Assembly (NCBI GenBank): GCA_019689955.1
Contig: JADGGM010000186.1
Coordinates: 1-6,527 of the forward strand
DNA length: 6,527 bases
Source: Gemmatimonadaceae bacterium
Lineage (GTDB): Bacteria; Gemmatimonadota; Gemmatimonadetes; Gemmatimonadales; Gemmatimonadaceae
Direction: 5' to 3'
Shown piece after piece: positions 5,238-6,527 of the stretch. The position numbers were made by a program, and so were the translations under genes. The first letter of the stretch is position 1; the number at the start of each line of letters is the position of its first letter. The notes under the pieces are model-generated. The model was not told the DNA's origin and did no database searches. It was given only the letters and a program-made list of their open reading frames with translations.

Positions 5238-6527
5238 ATGATCGAGAGGCCGCTGAAGCAACGTGTTCGGGTGCTGCTCGCCCACGTGCGCGCTGACCCG
5301 GAGCTGCCCATGCGCGTGTGGGTGCGCCGGCGCTGGCGATCCGTCACGCTGCTGGCCGCGCTGATCGTCGCGATCCTCGGGTTCGACGCGTGGCTCGCGA
5401 CGTGCGGCTTCGAGGGGTGTCCGTCGGCGAGTGACATCCGGCACTTCCGCCCGCGCGAGGGGAGCCGAGTGCTCGACCGGTCCGGGCGGCTCCTCGGCCG
5501 GCTGAGCTCCGTGCGGCGCATCAATGTTCCGCTGTCGCGCGTCCCCGTGTTCGTGCGCGAGGCGTTCATCGCGACCGAGGATCGCCGGTTCTACCATCAC
5601 AATGGTCTCGACTGGCACGCGTTGCTCCGCGCGCTGGTGCGGAACGTGAGCGCGCTCGAGGTGCGCGAGGGGTTCAGCACGATTACGATGCAGGTCGCGC
5701 GGAACAGCTTCACCCCACGCATCGCCACGCGCCGCACGCTGCGGCGCAAGCTCCTCGAGCTTCGCCTGGCGCGTCTCATCGAGCACAATCTCACGAAGGA
5801 CGAGATCCTCGAGCTGTACCTCAACGTCATCTATCTGGGGAACGGGACGTACGGCGTGGAGGCGGCGAGCCGCGATCTCTTCGGGAAGAGCGTGAGCCAG
5901 CTCTCGCTCGCCCAGGCGGCGCTCCTCGCTGCGCTCCCCAAGGGGCCGTCGGTATACACGCCGCGGCACTCGCCCCGCCGGGCGCGCGCGCGCCGGAACC
6001 TCGTGCTCGCGCTCATGGCGCGTGAGGGGTACATCAGCGCGCGGCGTGCCCGCGCGGCGGCGCGGGAGCCGCTCGCGATCGCGGACGAGGAGTGGCACCC
6101 TGCGCAGCGGACGTCGTCGGTGCTCGGGCCCGTGCTTGCGTTCGTCGACTCCGTGCTCGGCCCCGACGCGGTGGAGGAAGGGGACGTGACCGTCTACACG
6201 ACGATCGACGCGCGCGCGCAGCGGGCCGCGGAGCGTGCGGTGCAGGGCGAGGCGGCCGCCATCGACCGCGAGGCGCGGCGCTGGTACGGGGCGAAGCGCG
6301 CCGGGGAGGTCGAGGGCGCGCTCGTCGCGCTCGATCCGCGGACCGGGGACATCCGCGCGCTCGTCGGCGGGCGGCACGACGACCTGCGCGGGTTCAATCG
6401 CGCACTCGCCGCGCGGCGGCAGCCGGGGTCCGCGTTCAAGCCCTTCGTGTACGCCGCCGCGCTCGCGGCCGGATACACGCCGGCCACGCTCGTCGAGGAC
6501 GAACCGGTGGAGGTGGAGGAGGGAGGG
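5238..6527 (+). CDS. Class A penicillin-binding protein (PBP1A-like murein synthase), 3' end outside window
   Basis: This is a bifunctional peptidoglycan synthase that polymerises lipid II and cross-links stem peptides on the outer face of the inner membrane. The first 430 residues are present. A basic cytoplasmic tail (1-35) and a membrane anchor (about 36-54) are followed by the GT51 transglycosylase with catalytic Glu114 in ATEDRRFY, GFSTITMQ (145-152), second conserved Glu174 in RKLLE, and ELYLNVIYLGNGTYGVEAAS (192-211). A linker leads to the transpeptidase start (from about 358, GALVALDPRTGDIRALVGG). The SxxK motif is Ser398-Ala-Phe-Lys401. SxN and KTG motifs lie beyond the window. An in-frame TGA at 5232 makes ATG 5238 the first start; ATG 5310 has GGAG 6 nt upstream and begins closer to the membrane helix, but GC-biased codons between them favour 5238. 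Confidence 0.95.
   Translation, partial: MIERPLKQRVRVLLAHVRADPELPMRVWVRRRWRSVTLLAALIVAILGFDAWLATCGFEGCPSASDIRHFRPREGSRVLDRSGRLLGRLSSVRRINVPLSRVPVFVREAFIATEDRRFYHHNGLDWHALLRALVRNVSALEVREGFSTITMQVARNSFTPRIATRRTLRRKLLELRLARLIEHNLTKDEILELYLNVIYLGNGTYGVEAASRDLFGKSVSQLSLAQAALLAALPKGPSVYTPRHSPRRARARRNLVLALMAREGYISARRARAAAREPLAIADEEWHPAQRTSSVLGPVLAFVDSVLGPDAVEEGDVTVYTTIDARAQRAAERAVQGEAAAIDREARRWYGAKRAGEVEGALVALDPRTGDIRALVGGRHDDLRGFNRALAARRQPGSAFKPFVYAAALAAGYTPATLVEDEPVEVEEGG

Noticed and set aside
5096..5569. N-terminal extension of the deacetylase frame to an ATG at 5569
   Set aside because: The extra 158 codons are Arg/Ser/Thr-rich low-complexity sequence, mostly antisense to the PBP gene, and would put the export signal in the middle of the protein.
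5136..6377. 413-codon open frame on the minus strand
   Set aside because: It is fully antisense to the PBP gene, whose GT51 and SxxK motifs are unmistakable. Its translation is Arg/Pro/His-rich without any domain, as expected for a GC-rich shadow frame.
1..6527. tRNA, rRNA, CRISPR array, insertion sequence or attachment site
   Set aside because: No cloverleaf-like sequence, evenly spaced repeat-spacer array, transposase or terminal inverted repeat pair was seen by reading; short GC-rich repeats are explained by base composition.

Overview
The window is GC-rich chromosomal DNA from a bacterium. Codon third positions are strongly G/C-biased, AT-rich stretches are confined to promoter-like gaps, and there is no sign of phage, transposon, CRISPR, tRNA or rRNA. 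The mix of genes (small TPR proteins, orphan two-component parts, a tiny lipoprotein, a CE4 deacetylase and a PBP1A-type enzyme) together with the base composition suggests a Gram-negative, Gemmatimonadota-like or Acidobacteriota-like organism. That assignment is inference and no marker gene is present.

Layout. From 71 to 1399 there are three small genes: a minus-strand protein that is only a histidine-kinase dimerisation/phospho-acceptor domain, a divergent plus-strand TPR-like protein, and a minus-strand stand-alone receiver. The receiver gene overlaps by 4 bp (ATGA) the end of a minus-strand AraC-type regulator whose N-terminal half is a degenerate receiver (1396-2184). Next comes a 126-bp AT-rich control region and a 45-residue lipoprotein gene on the plus strand (2311-2448). 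This ends in a strong intrinsic terminator and faces a convergent 413-residue TPR protein gene (2509-3750). The right-hand third holds a divergent cell-envelope pair: a secreted or lipid-anchored polysaccharide deacetylase on the minus strand (4001-5095) and a class A penicillin-binding protein on the plus strand, cut off by the window end (5238-6527).

The most notable observation is regulatory. Two pairs of the decamer TGTCYTAAAA (one copy begins with C), each pair with an exact 21-bp period, occur once between the AraC-type regulator and the lipoprotein gene and once upstream of the large TPR gene. In both places the decamers point toward the lipoprotein or TPR gene and end 81 and 84 nt before its start codon. 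Direct repeats two helical turns apart are a typical AraC-family site. The simplest reading is that the regulator at 1396-2184 controls itself, the small lipoprotein and the TPR protein. Together with the orphan phospho-acceptor protein and the receiver, this resembles a small signalling island. A pheromone-precursor/TPR-receptor arrangement is possible but unproven.
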